In this document: piece after piece, positions 51,667-59,238 of the stretch
Numbering within the stretch: position 1 is the stretch's first letter
Layout of the letters: each line of letters starts with the position of its first letter
Source of the DNA: JAGPCK01 sp041675505
Lineage (GTDB): Bacteria; Bacteroidota; Bacteroidia; UKL13-3
NCBI GenBank assembly: GCA_041675505.1
Contig: JBAYTR010000001.1
Coordinates: forward strand, 1 to 64,000
Length of the DNA stretch: 64,000 nucleotides
Direction: 5' to 3'
Notes under the pieces: generated by a model
The model's input: only the letters and a program-made list of their open reading frames with translations
Databases searched by the model: none
Told to the model about the DNA's origin: nothing
Program-made: the position numbers and the translations under genes

Positions 51667-52938
51667 ATGTTACAGCTACAGACCATCCGATCCAATTCTG
51701 AAGAAATTATTCGCAGATTAAACAAACGAAACTTTCCTGCTCAGGAAAAAATTGAGCAGATACTAAAACTTGACGAAGAACGCAGACAGAAAAAAACCGA
51801 GTTGGAAAATCTGCTGGCAGAGGGCAACAGTTTAGCCAAAAAAATTGGCGAACTCTTCAAATCAGGCAATGCAGCCGAAGCCGATAAGCTGAAAATACGC
51901 AGCACGCAGATAAAGGAAGAGTCGAAAAAAATTGAAGAACGTTTTAATCAGATTGATGAAGAAGTACAATCTGTTTTAGTTACCATCCCCAATGCTCCGC
52001 ATGAGTCTGTTCCGGCTGGAAAATCTGCTGAAGACAATGTGACCGTTTTTGAAGAAGGTGAAATTCCTGTACTGGCTGAAGGAGCTCTACCGCATTGGGA
52101 GCTTGCTTCAAAATATAATTTGATTGATTTTGAATTAGGCAATAAAATTACCGGAGCAGGTTTTCCGGTTTACAAAGGCAAGGGTGCCAGATTGCAACGT
52201 GCTTTGATTAATTTCTTTCTCGATGAAGCCTTAAAAGCAGGTTACCATGAAATAATGCCTCCGCTTTTAATTAATGCTGACTCAGGATTCGGAACCGGTC
52301 AGTTGCCCGACAAAGAAGGACAAATGTACCATGCAACTGTTGACGATTTATATCTTATACCAACAGCAGAAGTTCCTATTACTAATTTATACCGTGATGT
52401 GATTCTGAAGGAAGAAGAACTACCTGTTAAGAATGTGGGCTACACCCCTTGCTTCAGAAGAGAGGCGGGAAGCTACGGTGCACATGTAAGAGGACTTAAC
52501 CGCTTACACCAATTTGATAAAGTAGAGATTGTACAAATAGCACATCCTGATGCTTCATACACTATTCTCAATGAAATGGTAGAACACGTTAAAGGTTTGC
52601 TCCGGAAATTAGAATTGCCGTATCGTGTACTTCATTTATGTGCTGGTGATATGGGTTTCACTTCTGCATTAACTTTCGACTTTGAAGTATACTCTGCAGC
52701 TCAACAGCGTTGGCTGGAAGTAAGCTCCACTTCTAACTTTGAAACATTCCAATCCAACAGATTAAAATGCCGGTTCAAAGGGAAAGATGGAAAAAACAAT
52801 TTAGTACACACGCTTAACGGCAGTGCATTGGCATTACCCCGAATAGTTGCGTCACTCCTGGAAAATCACCAAACGCCTGACGGAATAAAAGTACCGAAGG
52901 CTTTACACAATTATACCGGGTTTGATATAATCAGTTAA
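51667..52938 (+). CDS. serS: Seryl-tRNA synthetase
   Basis: 423 residues, class II. N-terminal antiparallel coiled coil (about 25-110) for tRNA-Ser binding. The catalytic core has 'LPHWELASKYNLIDFE', motif 2 'YTPCFRREAGSYGAHVRGLNR', 'HQFDKVEIV' and motif 3 'LNGSALALPRIVASLLENHQ'. ATG 51667 starts 30 bases after the protease gene. Confidence 0.98.
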   Translation: MLQLQTIRSNSEEIIRRLNKRNFPAQEKIEQILKLDEERRQKKTELENLLAEGNSLAKKIGELFKSGNAAEADKLKIRSTQIKEESKKIEERFNQIDEEVQSVLVTIPNAPHESVPAGKSAEDNVTVFEEGEIPVLAEGALPHWELASKYNLIDFELGNKITGAGFPVYKGKGARLQRALINFFLDEALKAGYHEIMPPLLINADSGFGTGQLPDKEGQMYHATVDDLYLIPTAEVPITNLYRDVILKEEELPVKNVGYTPCFRREAGSYGAHVRGLNRLHQFDKVEIVQIAHPDASYTILNEMVEHVKGLLRKLELPYRVLHLCAGDMGFTSALTFDFEVYSAAQQRWLEVSSTSNFETFQSNRLKCRFKGKDGKNNLVHTLNGSALALPRIVASLLENHQTPDGIKVPKALHNYTGFDIIS

Positions 52939-52982
52939 GTAGATACTATCTGAAAACAGAAGCTCTATACCGCATTCTTTTA

Positions 52983-55850
52983 TTGTTGTTGCTCACAACA
53001 CGCCTACCACTATTTGCTCAAGACCCGTTTATTAAAAACTACACACAGGAAGACGGGATGCCCTCCTCTCTTTCGTATCAGGTATTACAAGACCGGCAGG
53101 GGTATATGTGGATGTGTACCAACAATGGGGTAATCAAGTTTGATGGCAGTGAATTTAACGTTTATAATCTCAACAATGGTTTCCCCGACTACGGAGCATT
53201 TCATATGGTGCTGGATAAATTTAACCGTCTTTGGTTCGTTACCTTCTCAGGAAGGGTATGCTACTTTAGAGACAACAAATTCACCACCGTTGAGTTAAAT
53301 AAATCAGACAGCACACAGGCGCGCTGGATATGCCAGAATAATAAAGGAGATATTTTTATCAGCACCTGTACCGGGAATATATACCAAGTAAACAGACAGG
53401 GTGAAGCAGCGCATTATATCAACGTTGGGTACTGCATTTTTGTAATGGAATGTCTGAATGATTCTACTTTAGTTATGACCAATGGCGACAGTTACAGAAA
53501 AATTGACGCGGATAAAAAACAAACTATTTTACCTATTACAACTCTTGCCTATGACTACCCCAGAATAGGGGTTTTAGAAGACGGCTTGGCATTGAGTTCA
53601 TCTGATGGTATCATAAAGTACCACAACAAAAGCAACACCTTTAGCCTGTTGATTCCTGCCAGCCAAAACGTTTACCCTTTTGCTTATCTGGAAGAAAAAA
53701 ATCACCTGTGGGTATCTCACAAAAACGGACTATCAAAATATGAAAAAGGAAAAGGACCGTATAAACTTATAAGCCAGTACAACAAAAACCGGCAGACCAC
53801 TTCAGTGATTCGTGACAATACCGGTAAAATATGGTTTACCAATTACTTTGAAGGCTTGAACCTCATGATTAATGAACGTGTTAAATTATATCAGGTAGAA
53901 GCAGAATACAATAAACGCACTCAGTTTTTAACCATGATGCCGGGTAAAAATTCAGTGGCACTGCTCAATACCATGGGGCAGATTTATGATATAAGCAACA
54001 ACCACATTTCCTTTAAATCAGAAATTGCAAAAGGTAACCGTTCACAACTTTTCCTCTTCCATCAGGCTCAAATATCGGATGCCGAACACCTCATAAACAT
54101 TGACAACAAAGTCTTTTGCTACAATACTGCTTTGGGTAAAGCTGAGCTCTCTGACTTGCATGTAGCCAATACATCAGCTATGTATTATAGTGACTCCGAC
54201 TACTTTTATATACTGGGGCGTTTAATAAAAAAAGATGTATTCTTTTCTCGTTTAGATAAAAAAACTAAAAAAATAATATCAGAAACTAAACTGCAATTGG
54301 ATGGGATTTCGAACTTCAAAAGTTTTACTGTTGACCAACACACCACCGCTTGGTTTGGCAACAAAGAGGGTCTATGGTATATAGATAACGGCATACCTAA
54401 AACGTTAAAAGGCATAACTACCTATACCTCTCACATAACTTGTGATAAACAAAACAGAATATGGGCCTGCACCATGGGAGATGGAGTATTTTGCGTTGAT
54501 GCCTCAACAAAAAAAATACTACTTCACCTTACCACTGCTAACGGACTGAATACAAACATCTGTCACAAAATAATTATTGATATAATCAATACTATCTGGA
54601 TAAGCTCATACGAAGGTTTAACAAAAATATCCTCTCCATTTTTGAGCTCAAGGAGAATATTACACTTAGACAACAACATTCTTCCCAGCAATGTTATTCT
54701 CGACATTCTTACCCTAAAGAATACCATCTATGTGGCAACAAGCAAAGGCATAATAGAGTGCCCGATAAACATCTCAATCCCTCCTGCGTCAAAAACGCCT
54801 ACCTACATTACCAGAGTTCAATTAGAAGACACTGTTTATACAGATGTAAAGAACATAGTGATACCTTATGGAAAATCTTTTCAGATACACTACACCAATG
54901 TATCTTTTGGCATAGGAAAACAACGAAAATACCAATACCGGTTAAAAAGCAGTAATAAGGAGAAATGGGATTACACTTCTAGTAACTCTGTAAAATATGA
55001 CCAACTGGAACCCGGCAAATATGTTTTTGAAGTAGCCGGAATAAATGCGGGGAATAACTCAAAAAACATCGCCTACATCAACGTCAGCATTATCCCTTTG
55101 TATTGGCAAACCTGGTGGTTTAAGACATTTATTATTGCAGCCTTTGCTTTAATTTTTTCACTGATTACTGTGGTTTATTTTACTGCAAAAAACAAAGAGA
55201 CTCTGTCTAATAAAAAACTGATTGAAAGTCAGCTTAACTCGCTTAGAGCTCAAATAAATCCACATTTTATATTTAACTCCTTAAACTCCATTCAGGATTT
55301 TATTCTTGACCAGCAACCCAGAATGGCCAATCTTTATCTTTCAAAATTTGCCTCACTCATGCGCATGATTATAGAAAACTCCAGAAAAGAGTATACCCTG
55401 CTGAGTGAGGAAATTGAATTTTTGAAACTATACATTTCATTAGAAAAGTTAAGACTTAACGAGGAGCTGGATGTTGACTTCACCATAACTCCTGAAACGG
55501 ACGTTAACAACATTCAAATACCAACCATGTTATTGCAGCCCATTATTGAGAATGCCATAAAACATGGGTTAAGCCCTAAAAAATCGGATAGGTTTCTTTC
55601 CGTTCATTTTAATGCACAAGGAGGAAAAACGCTCACCTGTACAATTGAAGACAATGGTATAGGGCGAAATTTGAGTAAGTCTCAAGGAAATGTAATCTCT
55701 GCCAACAGAAGCTCAGTAGGCCTCAGAAACATCCATGAACGCCTGGAACTGCTTTTCGGCAGCGGAGAAAACATCCGGATTATTGATTTATTGGATGAAA
55801 ACAGGCAGCCCATGGGAACACGTGTTGTAATTCATGTTCAGCATGTTTAA
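52983..55850 (+). CDS. Propeller-domain sensor histidine kinase (LytS-type catalytic core)
   Basis: 955 residues from TTG 52983. N-terminal periplasmic two-component-regulator propeller repeats (about 10-600; for example 'LQDRQGYMWMCTNNGVIKFD'), a Y_Y_Y domain (about 620-710) and one membrane helix ('WFKTFIIAAFALIFSLITVVYF'). A His_kinase domain follows with 'QINPHFIFNSLNSIQDFI' (phospho-His near 761), and a GHKL ATPase with 'MLLQPIIENAIKHGL' and 'IEDNGIGR'. No ATG or GTG start exists after the in-frame stop at 52923. TTG 52983 cuts the signal peptide short; CTG 52950 would give a full one (LKTEALYRILLLLLLTTRL onward). Pairs with the LytTR regulator downstream. Confidence 0.85.
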   Translation: MLLLTTRLPLFAQDPFIKNYTQEDGMPSSLSYQVLQDRQGYMWMCTNNGVIKFDGSEFNVYNLNNGFPDYGAFHMVLDKFNRLWFVTFSGRVCYFRDNKFTTVELNKSDSTQARWICQNNKGDIFISTCTGNIYQVNRQGEAAHYINVGYCIFVMECLNDSTLVMTNGDSYRKIDADKKQTILPITTLAYDYPRIGVLEDGLALSSSDGIIKYHNKSNTFSLLIPASQNVYPFAYLEEKNHLWVSHKNGLSKYEKGKGPYKLISQYNKNRQTTSVIRDNTGKIWFTNYFEGLNLMINERVKLYQVEAEYNKRTQFLTMMPGKNSVALLNTMGQIYDISNNHISFKSEIAKGNRSQLFLFHQAQISDAEHLINIDNKVFCYNTALGKAELSDLHVANTSAMYYSDSDYFYILGRLIKKDVFFSRLDKKTKKIISETKLQLDGISNFKSFTVDQHTTAWFGNKEGLWYIDNGIPKTLKGITTYTSHITCDKQNRIWACTMGDGVFCVDASTKKILLHLTTANGLNTNICHKIIIDIINTIWISSYEGLTKISSPFLSSRRILHLDNNILPSNVILDILTLKNTIYVATSKGIIECPINISIPPASKTPTYITRVQLEDTVYTDVKNIVIPYGKSFQIHYTNVSFGIGKQRKYQYRLKSSNKEKWDYTSSNSVKYDQLEPGKYVFEVAGINAGNNSKNIAYINVSIIPLYWQTWWFKTFIIAAFALIFSLITVVYFTAKNKETLSNKKLIESQLNSLRAQINPHFIFNSLNSIQDFILDQQPRMANLYLSKFASLMRMIIENSRKEYTLLSEEIEFLKLYISLEKLRLNEELDVDFTITPETDVNNIQIPTMLLQPIIENAIKHGLSPKKSDRFLSVHFNAQGGKTLTCTIEDNGIGRNLSKSQGNVISANRSSVGLRNIHERLELLFGSGENIRIIDLLDENRQPMGTRVVIHVQHV

Positions 55851-55870
55851 ATTGCAAAAAAAACCTAATT

Positions 55871-56635
55871 ATGTTGCTAAAAGTACTGCTTGTAGATGAT
55901 GAAGTAAAAAGCTGTGAAGTTCTATCCAAAATTCTACTGAATTACTGCACAGATGTTACGGTAGTTGGGATGGCTTACAACGTAACTGAAGCTTATGACC
56001 TTATACTTCAAACCAACCCCGATTTAGTCTTTCTAGATGTGCAAATGCCGGGTGGAGACGGATTTTCCCTACTCGAAAAATTCGATACCATTAACTTTCA
56101 CATCGTGTTTGTTACCGCATTTGACCAGTTTGCCATTAAAGCCATAAAATTCTCGGCATTGGATTACCTGCTTAAACCTGTTAACATAGATGAGGTAATT
56201 GAGACGGTAAATAAATTCAAAAAAGACCGGATGATTAATGAACATGCCATCAAGGACCATTCATTACTTCAATACCTGCTTAAGAACGTTAACTATCCCG
56301 GCAAAAAAATATGGGACACCATTGCTTTGCCTACAGCCCAGGCTATACTGTATGTAAAGCTGGATGAGATTATCTATGTAGAAGCTGATAACAATTACAG
56401 TGTGTTCCACTTGGAGAACAAGGAAAAAATAATGGTTTCCTACACGCTCAAAACTTACGAAGAACTCTTATGTGAGCAGCACTTCATGCGGGTTCACAAC
56501 TCTCATATCATTAACCTGCATAAAGTAAAAAAATTCATACGGGGCAAAAACGGCTATGCTGAAATGAGCAACGGTAAACAGATAGAAGTAAGCCCGAGAA
56601 AAAAAGATGAATTTTTGGGGAAGTATGGGAATTGA
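55871..56635 (+). CDS. LytTR-family response regulator
   Basis: 254 residues. Receiver domain (1-120) with the acidic pair in 'VLLVDDEVKSCE', phospho-acceptor Asp56 in 'DLVFLDVQMPGGDG' and 'KAIKFSALDYLLKPVN'. LytTR DNA-binding domain (about 150-252): 'VEADNNYSVFHLENKEKIMVS', 'FMRVHNSHIINLHKVKKFIRG', 'GYAEMSNGKQIEVSPRKKDEF'. It starts 20 bases after the sensor kinase gene and is its natural partner. Confidence 0.95.
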   Translation: MLLKVLLVDDEVKSCEVLSKILLNYCTDVTVVGMAYNVTEAYDLILQTNPDLVFLDVQMPGGDGFSLLEKFDTINFHIVFVTAFDQFAIKAIKFSALDYLLKPVNIDEVIETVNKFKKDRMINEHAIKDHSLLQYLLKNVNYPGKKIWDTIALPTAQAILYVKLDEIIYVEADNNYSVFHLENKEKIMVSYTLKTYEELLCEQHFMRVHNSHIINLHKVKKFIRGKNGYAEMSNGKQIEVSPRKKDEFLGKYGN

Positions 56636-57147
56636 AGCATAATTATACTACCACTAAACTCAGTTATTCAATAAAACAGGTTTGTACTATTCACTATATT
56701 AGAGCCTGTATTCACTAAACCGTACTTTCTACTTTCACCTTCAGATACACCTTGCTCTTCTATTTTAAAATATGTTTTAAAGTAGAAACAGATTCCTTAC
56801 TAACTTTATCAGAGTTTCCCTGAAAATCATAAAATACAGATTGTCAGTTTATTTTACAGCATACAATCTGATACTAAACAAAAAACGCCCTAAACCATTT
56901 CGACAATTCACTCAACCAAACGCCTCATTCACTAAATGGAAATTGTGAGGGGGAATTAAAAGCTGCAAATTTGGCCTATCAATTTTGGATAAAATCACAC
57001 TTGAGGTAAATTATCTCATTTTGTGTTTTTAAAACTAAGTCTGTACGAAGGTGGTTTAGGTGGCCACCTTCTTTTTTTTGCCCTTCTTGCATATTTAAAA
57101 AAAAGATTTATCTTGCTTTACATTTAATTTCAAAATTTTCTCTTTTT
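56636..57147. other. 512-base gene-free region with hairpins
   Basis: No supported reading frame. It contains a G-T-rich imperfect palindrome near 56759-56784 (CTATTTTAAAATATG...), a 7-bp stem AGATTGT/ACAATCT around 56840-56873, the motif ATTCACTAAA twice (about 56711 and 56928), and a complete terminator at 57047-57079. A weak promoter-like pair TTG (57087-57089), 19 bases, TATCTTGC (57109-57116) precedes the RRM gene. It may hold a small RNA or a long regulated leader. Confidence 0.4.
57047..57079 (+). terminator. Intrinsic terminator upstream of the RRM gene
   Basis: Stem GAAGGTGG/CCACCTTC with a 9-base loop, then eight T. The nearest plus-strand gene upstream ends 411 bases earlier, so it ends either a long 3' UTR or an unannotated RNA, or it acts as a leader attenuator. 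Confidence 0.8.
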
Positions 57148-57438
57148 ATGAACATTTACGTAGGAAATCTGGCTTACAAAGCCAGAGAAAACGACCTGAG
57201 GCAAGCATTTGAAGCCTATGGTGAAGTTGCATCAGTTAAGATTGTAATTGACAGAGCTACCAAAAGATCTAAAGGATTTGGCTTTGTTGAAATGCCTAAC
57301 GATGACGAAGCCAGACGTGCTATCAGTGAACTGCATGGAAAAGACATGATGGGCCGTAACTTAAACGTTAACGAGTCTATCTCAAAACCACAACCTGGTG
57401 GTCGTCCAAGCAACTCAGACGATCAGGGTGGATATTAA
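57148..57438 (+). CDS. RRM-type RNA-binding protein
   Basis: 96 residues. A single RNA recognition motif with RNP2 'NIYVGNLAY' and RNP1 'KGFGFVEMP', the aromatic residues intact, followed by a short Gly/Pro/Gln-rich tail. Bacterial RRM proteins of this type bind single-stranded RNA and are often induced under cold or stress. It ends at a strong terminator; the upstream region carries another terminator. Confidence 0.95.
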   Translation: MNIYVGNLAYKARENDLRQAFEAYGEVASVKIVIDRATKRSKGFGFVEMPNDDEARRAISELHGKDMMGRNLNVNESISKPQPGGRPSNSDDQGGY

Positions 57439-57462
57439 TCTCATTTGATTATCGACCTCTTT

Positions 57463-57492
57463 AACCCCTTTGTTTTGCAAAGGGGTTTTTTT
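57463..57492 (+). terminator. Terminator of the RRM gene
   Basis: 10-bp stem AACCCCTTTG/CAAAGGGGTT, loop TTTTG, then seven T. Its last bases overlap the lspA stop on the minus strand. Confidence 0.9.
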
Positions 57493-58105
57493 ATGCCTGC
57501 GGGCCTGCAGATGCCGAATCTTGAGTGGTGCTCAATTCCTCCGGCTTAGGCACAAAAAAACGTTTTTGAAACACAAAAATACTTATTACACCTGCACTTA
57601 TATAGGTATCGGCCAGGTTAAATACAGGCCTGAAAAAGATAAACTCCTCTCCTGCCCAAACAGGAAACCATTGCGGGAAGTGTCCTTCGATGATGGGGAA
57701 ATAAAACATGTCAACTACGCGTCCGTGAAATACTCCGGCATAATCAAACCACATACCGTAAAAAACACTGTCTATAATATTCCCTAAGGCACCTGCAACA
57801 ACAAGCAATACCGAAAGAACAAGGCCATTATGCGCTCTGTCGCGTATGAGACTGTACAAGTACCAGCAAATACCACCTACCACCAAAATACGAAACGTAG
57901 TAAGTAAAAGTTTACCGTATGCTCCGGCCAACTCAATTCCGAAAGCCATGCCGTTGTTTTCTGTAAAATGAAGAATGAACCAGTTACCTGCAACGTTCAA
58001 CTCTTCGCCCAACATAAAGTTGGTCTTGATCCAGATTTTGAGGACCTGATCAGCCAATAACAGCAGCAGAACAGAGGCTACAATCAACAGAAATTTTTTT
58101 CTCAT
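57491..58105 (-). CDS. lspA: Lipoprotein signal peptidase
   Basis: 204 residues with four membrane helices. Catalytic Asp pair in 'GALGNIIDSVFYG' and 'FNLADTYISAGV'; also 'TENNGMAFGIEL' and 'GRVVDMFYFPI'. It is longer than the roughly 165 residues of E. coli because of a periplasmic insertion before FNLAD and a C-terminal tail. LspA cleaves prolipoproteins at the lipobox, for example GldK in this window. A terminator separates it from the DksA-like gene. Confidence 0.96.
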   Translation of the reverse strand: MRKKFLLIVASVLLLLLADQVLKIWIKTNFMLGEELNVAGNWFILHFTENNGMAFGIELAGAYGKLLLTTFRILVVGGICWYLYSLIRDRAHNGLVLSVLLVVAGALGNIIDSVFYGMWFDYAGVFHGRVVDMFYFPIIEGHFPQWFPVWAGEEFIFFRPVFNLADTYISAGVISIFVFQKRFFVPKPEELSTTQDSASAGPQA

Positions 58106-58122
58106 GGATACGGCTATATAAA

Positions 58123-58152
58123 AGTAAAGCGAAGTAATTACTTCGCTTTACT
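58123..58152 (-). terminator. Perfect 30-base palindrome between the DksA-like gene and lspA
   Basis: Arms of 15 bp (AGTAAAGCGAAGTAA and its exact complement) meet at the centre. On the minus strand it is followed by TTTATA, so it probably terminates the DksA-like gene. Confidence 0.75.
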
Positions 58153-58176
58153 GCCTGCAAATATCAGACAACTTTA

Positions 58177-59232
58177 TTATTTGTATTGCTGTAATTTTGC
58201 TTCAATACTTTGAGTAGTGTGAGGCACAGCTCTTAATCTTTCTTTAGAAATCAACTTTCCGGTTACTTTACAAATACCATACGTTTTGTTTTCAATACGG
58301 ATTAAAGCATTCTCTAAGTTTTCAATATACTTTTTCTGACGCGCGGCCATTTGGCTCAGGCGCTCTTTTTCTTCAGTAGTTGATCCGTCTTCCAAGGTAA
58401 GGTAACCTGTGTTTTCGATACTTTGAATCGAATCAGCAATGGTAGTATACTCTGAGCGGGCCGATTCCAGTTTTTTCTGAATCAACTCTTTAAACTCTTT
58501 TAACTCCGGGTCGCTGTAACGGTTACGGTCATCCGTATTGGGCTGTTGTATTTTTGCCACAGGCTCAGGTTTCTTCAAACCTTTGTTCGCGGTTTCTTCT
58601 TTCTTCTCCACTATTTCTTCTTTTTCAATTTTAACTACCGGTTTTTCAACAGGCAGCACTTTTTTAACCTCGGGTTTTGCTACCGGCTTTGCCACAGGCT
58701 TCGGTGCAGGTGCAGGAGCTTTAGCTACTGGCTTAGCCGGTGCAACTGTCTTTTTAGCTAAGGGCTTTTGTGCTACTACCTTTTTAACTACAGGCTTAAC
58801 AACTGCTTTTTTAGCTACTACCTTTTTGGCAGGTTGTTTAGGTGCTGCTTTCTTTACCACTTTTTTAGCTACAACCTTCTTTGCAGGTTTTGGAGCGGGC
58901 TTCTTAGCCACCACTTTTTTAACCGGTTTTTTAGGCGCTACCTTTTTTACAGGTTTTTTAGCTACTACCTTCTTAACAGGCTTTTTTGCCACCACTTTTT
59001 TAACCACCTTCTTCGCTACTACTTTTTTAACAGGCTTTTTTGCTACCACCTTTTTCACCACTTTTTTAGGTGCAGGTTTGGTTGCTTTTTTAGGCGCTGC
59101 TTTTTTAACCACCTTCTTAGCAACAGGCTTTGCTGCTTTTTTGGGTGCTGCTTTTTTAGCTGCGGGCTTTTTTGCTGCAACTTTTTTAGCTGCGGGCTTT
59201 TTAGGTGCGATTTTTTTAGTAGCTTTTTTCAT
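58177..59232 (-). CDS. Lys/Ala-repeat (histone H1-like) protein with DksA/TraR-like C-terminus
   Basis: 351 residues. Residues 1-165 are almost only Lys, Ala, Val and Pro in repeats such as KKVVAKKPVKKV and KPAAKK, resembling histone H1 tails and bacterial PAKK-type DNA-binding extensions. Residues about 165-235 form a linker that becomes acidic. Residues 236-351 are DksA/TraR-like: a long coiled coil ('LKEFKELIQKKLESARSEYTTI') and the globular end 'YGICKVTGKLISKERLRAVPHT'. Only one of the four zinc Cys remains, as in other Bacteroidota members I recall. It likely combines nucleoid or nucleic-acid binding with an RNA polymerase secondary-channel type module. It lies 6 bases after ileS on the same strand. 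Confidence 0.8.
   Translation of the reverse strand: MKKATKKIAPKKPAAKKVAAKKPAAKKAAPKKAAKPVAKKVVKKAAPKKATKPAPKKVVKKVVAKKPVKKVVAKKVVKKVVAKKPVKKVVAKKPVKKVAPKKPVKKVVAKKPAPKPAKKVVAKKVVKKAAPKQPAKKVVAKKAVVKPVVKKVVAQKPLAKKTVAPAKPVAKAPAPAPKPVAKPVAKPEVKKVLPVEKPVVKIEKEEIVEKKEETANKGLKKPEPVAKIQQPNTDDRNRYSDPELKEFKELIQKKLESARSEYTTIADSIQSIENTGYLTLEDGSTTEEKERLSQMAARQKKYIENLENALIRIENKTYGICKVTGKLISKERLRAVPHTTQSIEAKLQQYK
58740..59225 (-). repeat. Degenerate tandem repeats encoding KKVVAKKP-type units
   Basis: Irregular tandem array of about 8-15-residue units, best conserved as AAAAAAGTGGTGGCAAAA-like DNA on the minus strand. Codon variants differ between units, indicating selection on the protein rather than recent DNA duplication. 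Confidence 0.7.
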
Positions 59233-59238
59233 GTCAGG

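Noticed and set aside
31083..57046. The 14-mer AAACTAAGTCTGTA occurs just before the structured block near 31083 and again near 57032 before the RRM-leader terminator.
   Set aside because: For a 64-kb window several 14-base coincidences are expected by chance, and the flanking bases differ at once, so I do not treat it as a shared element.
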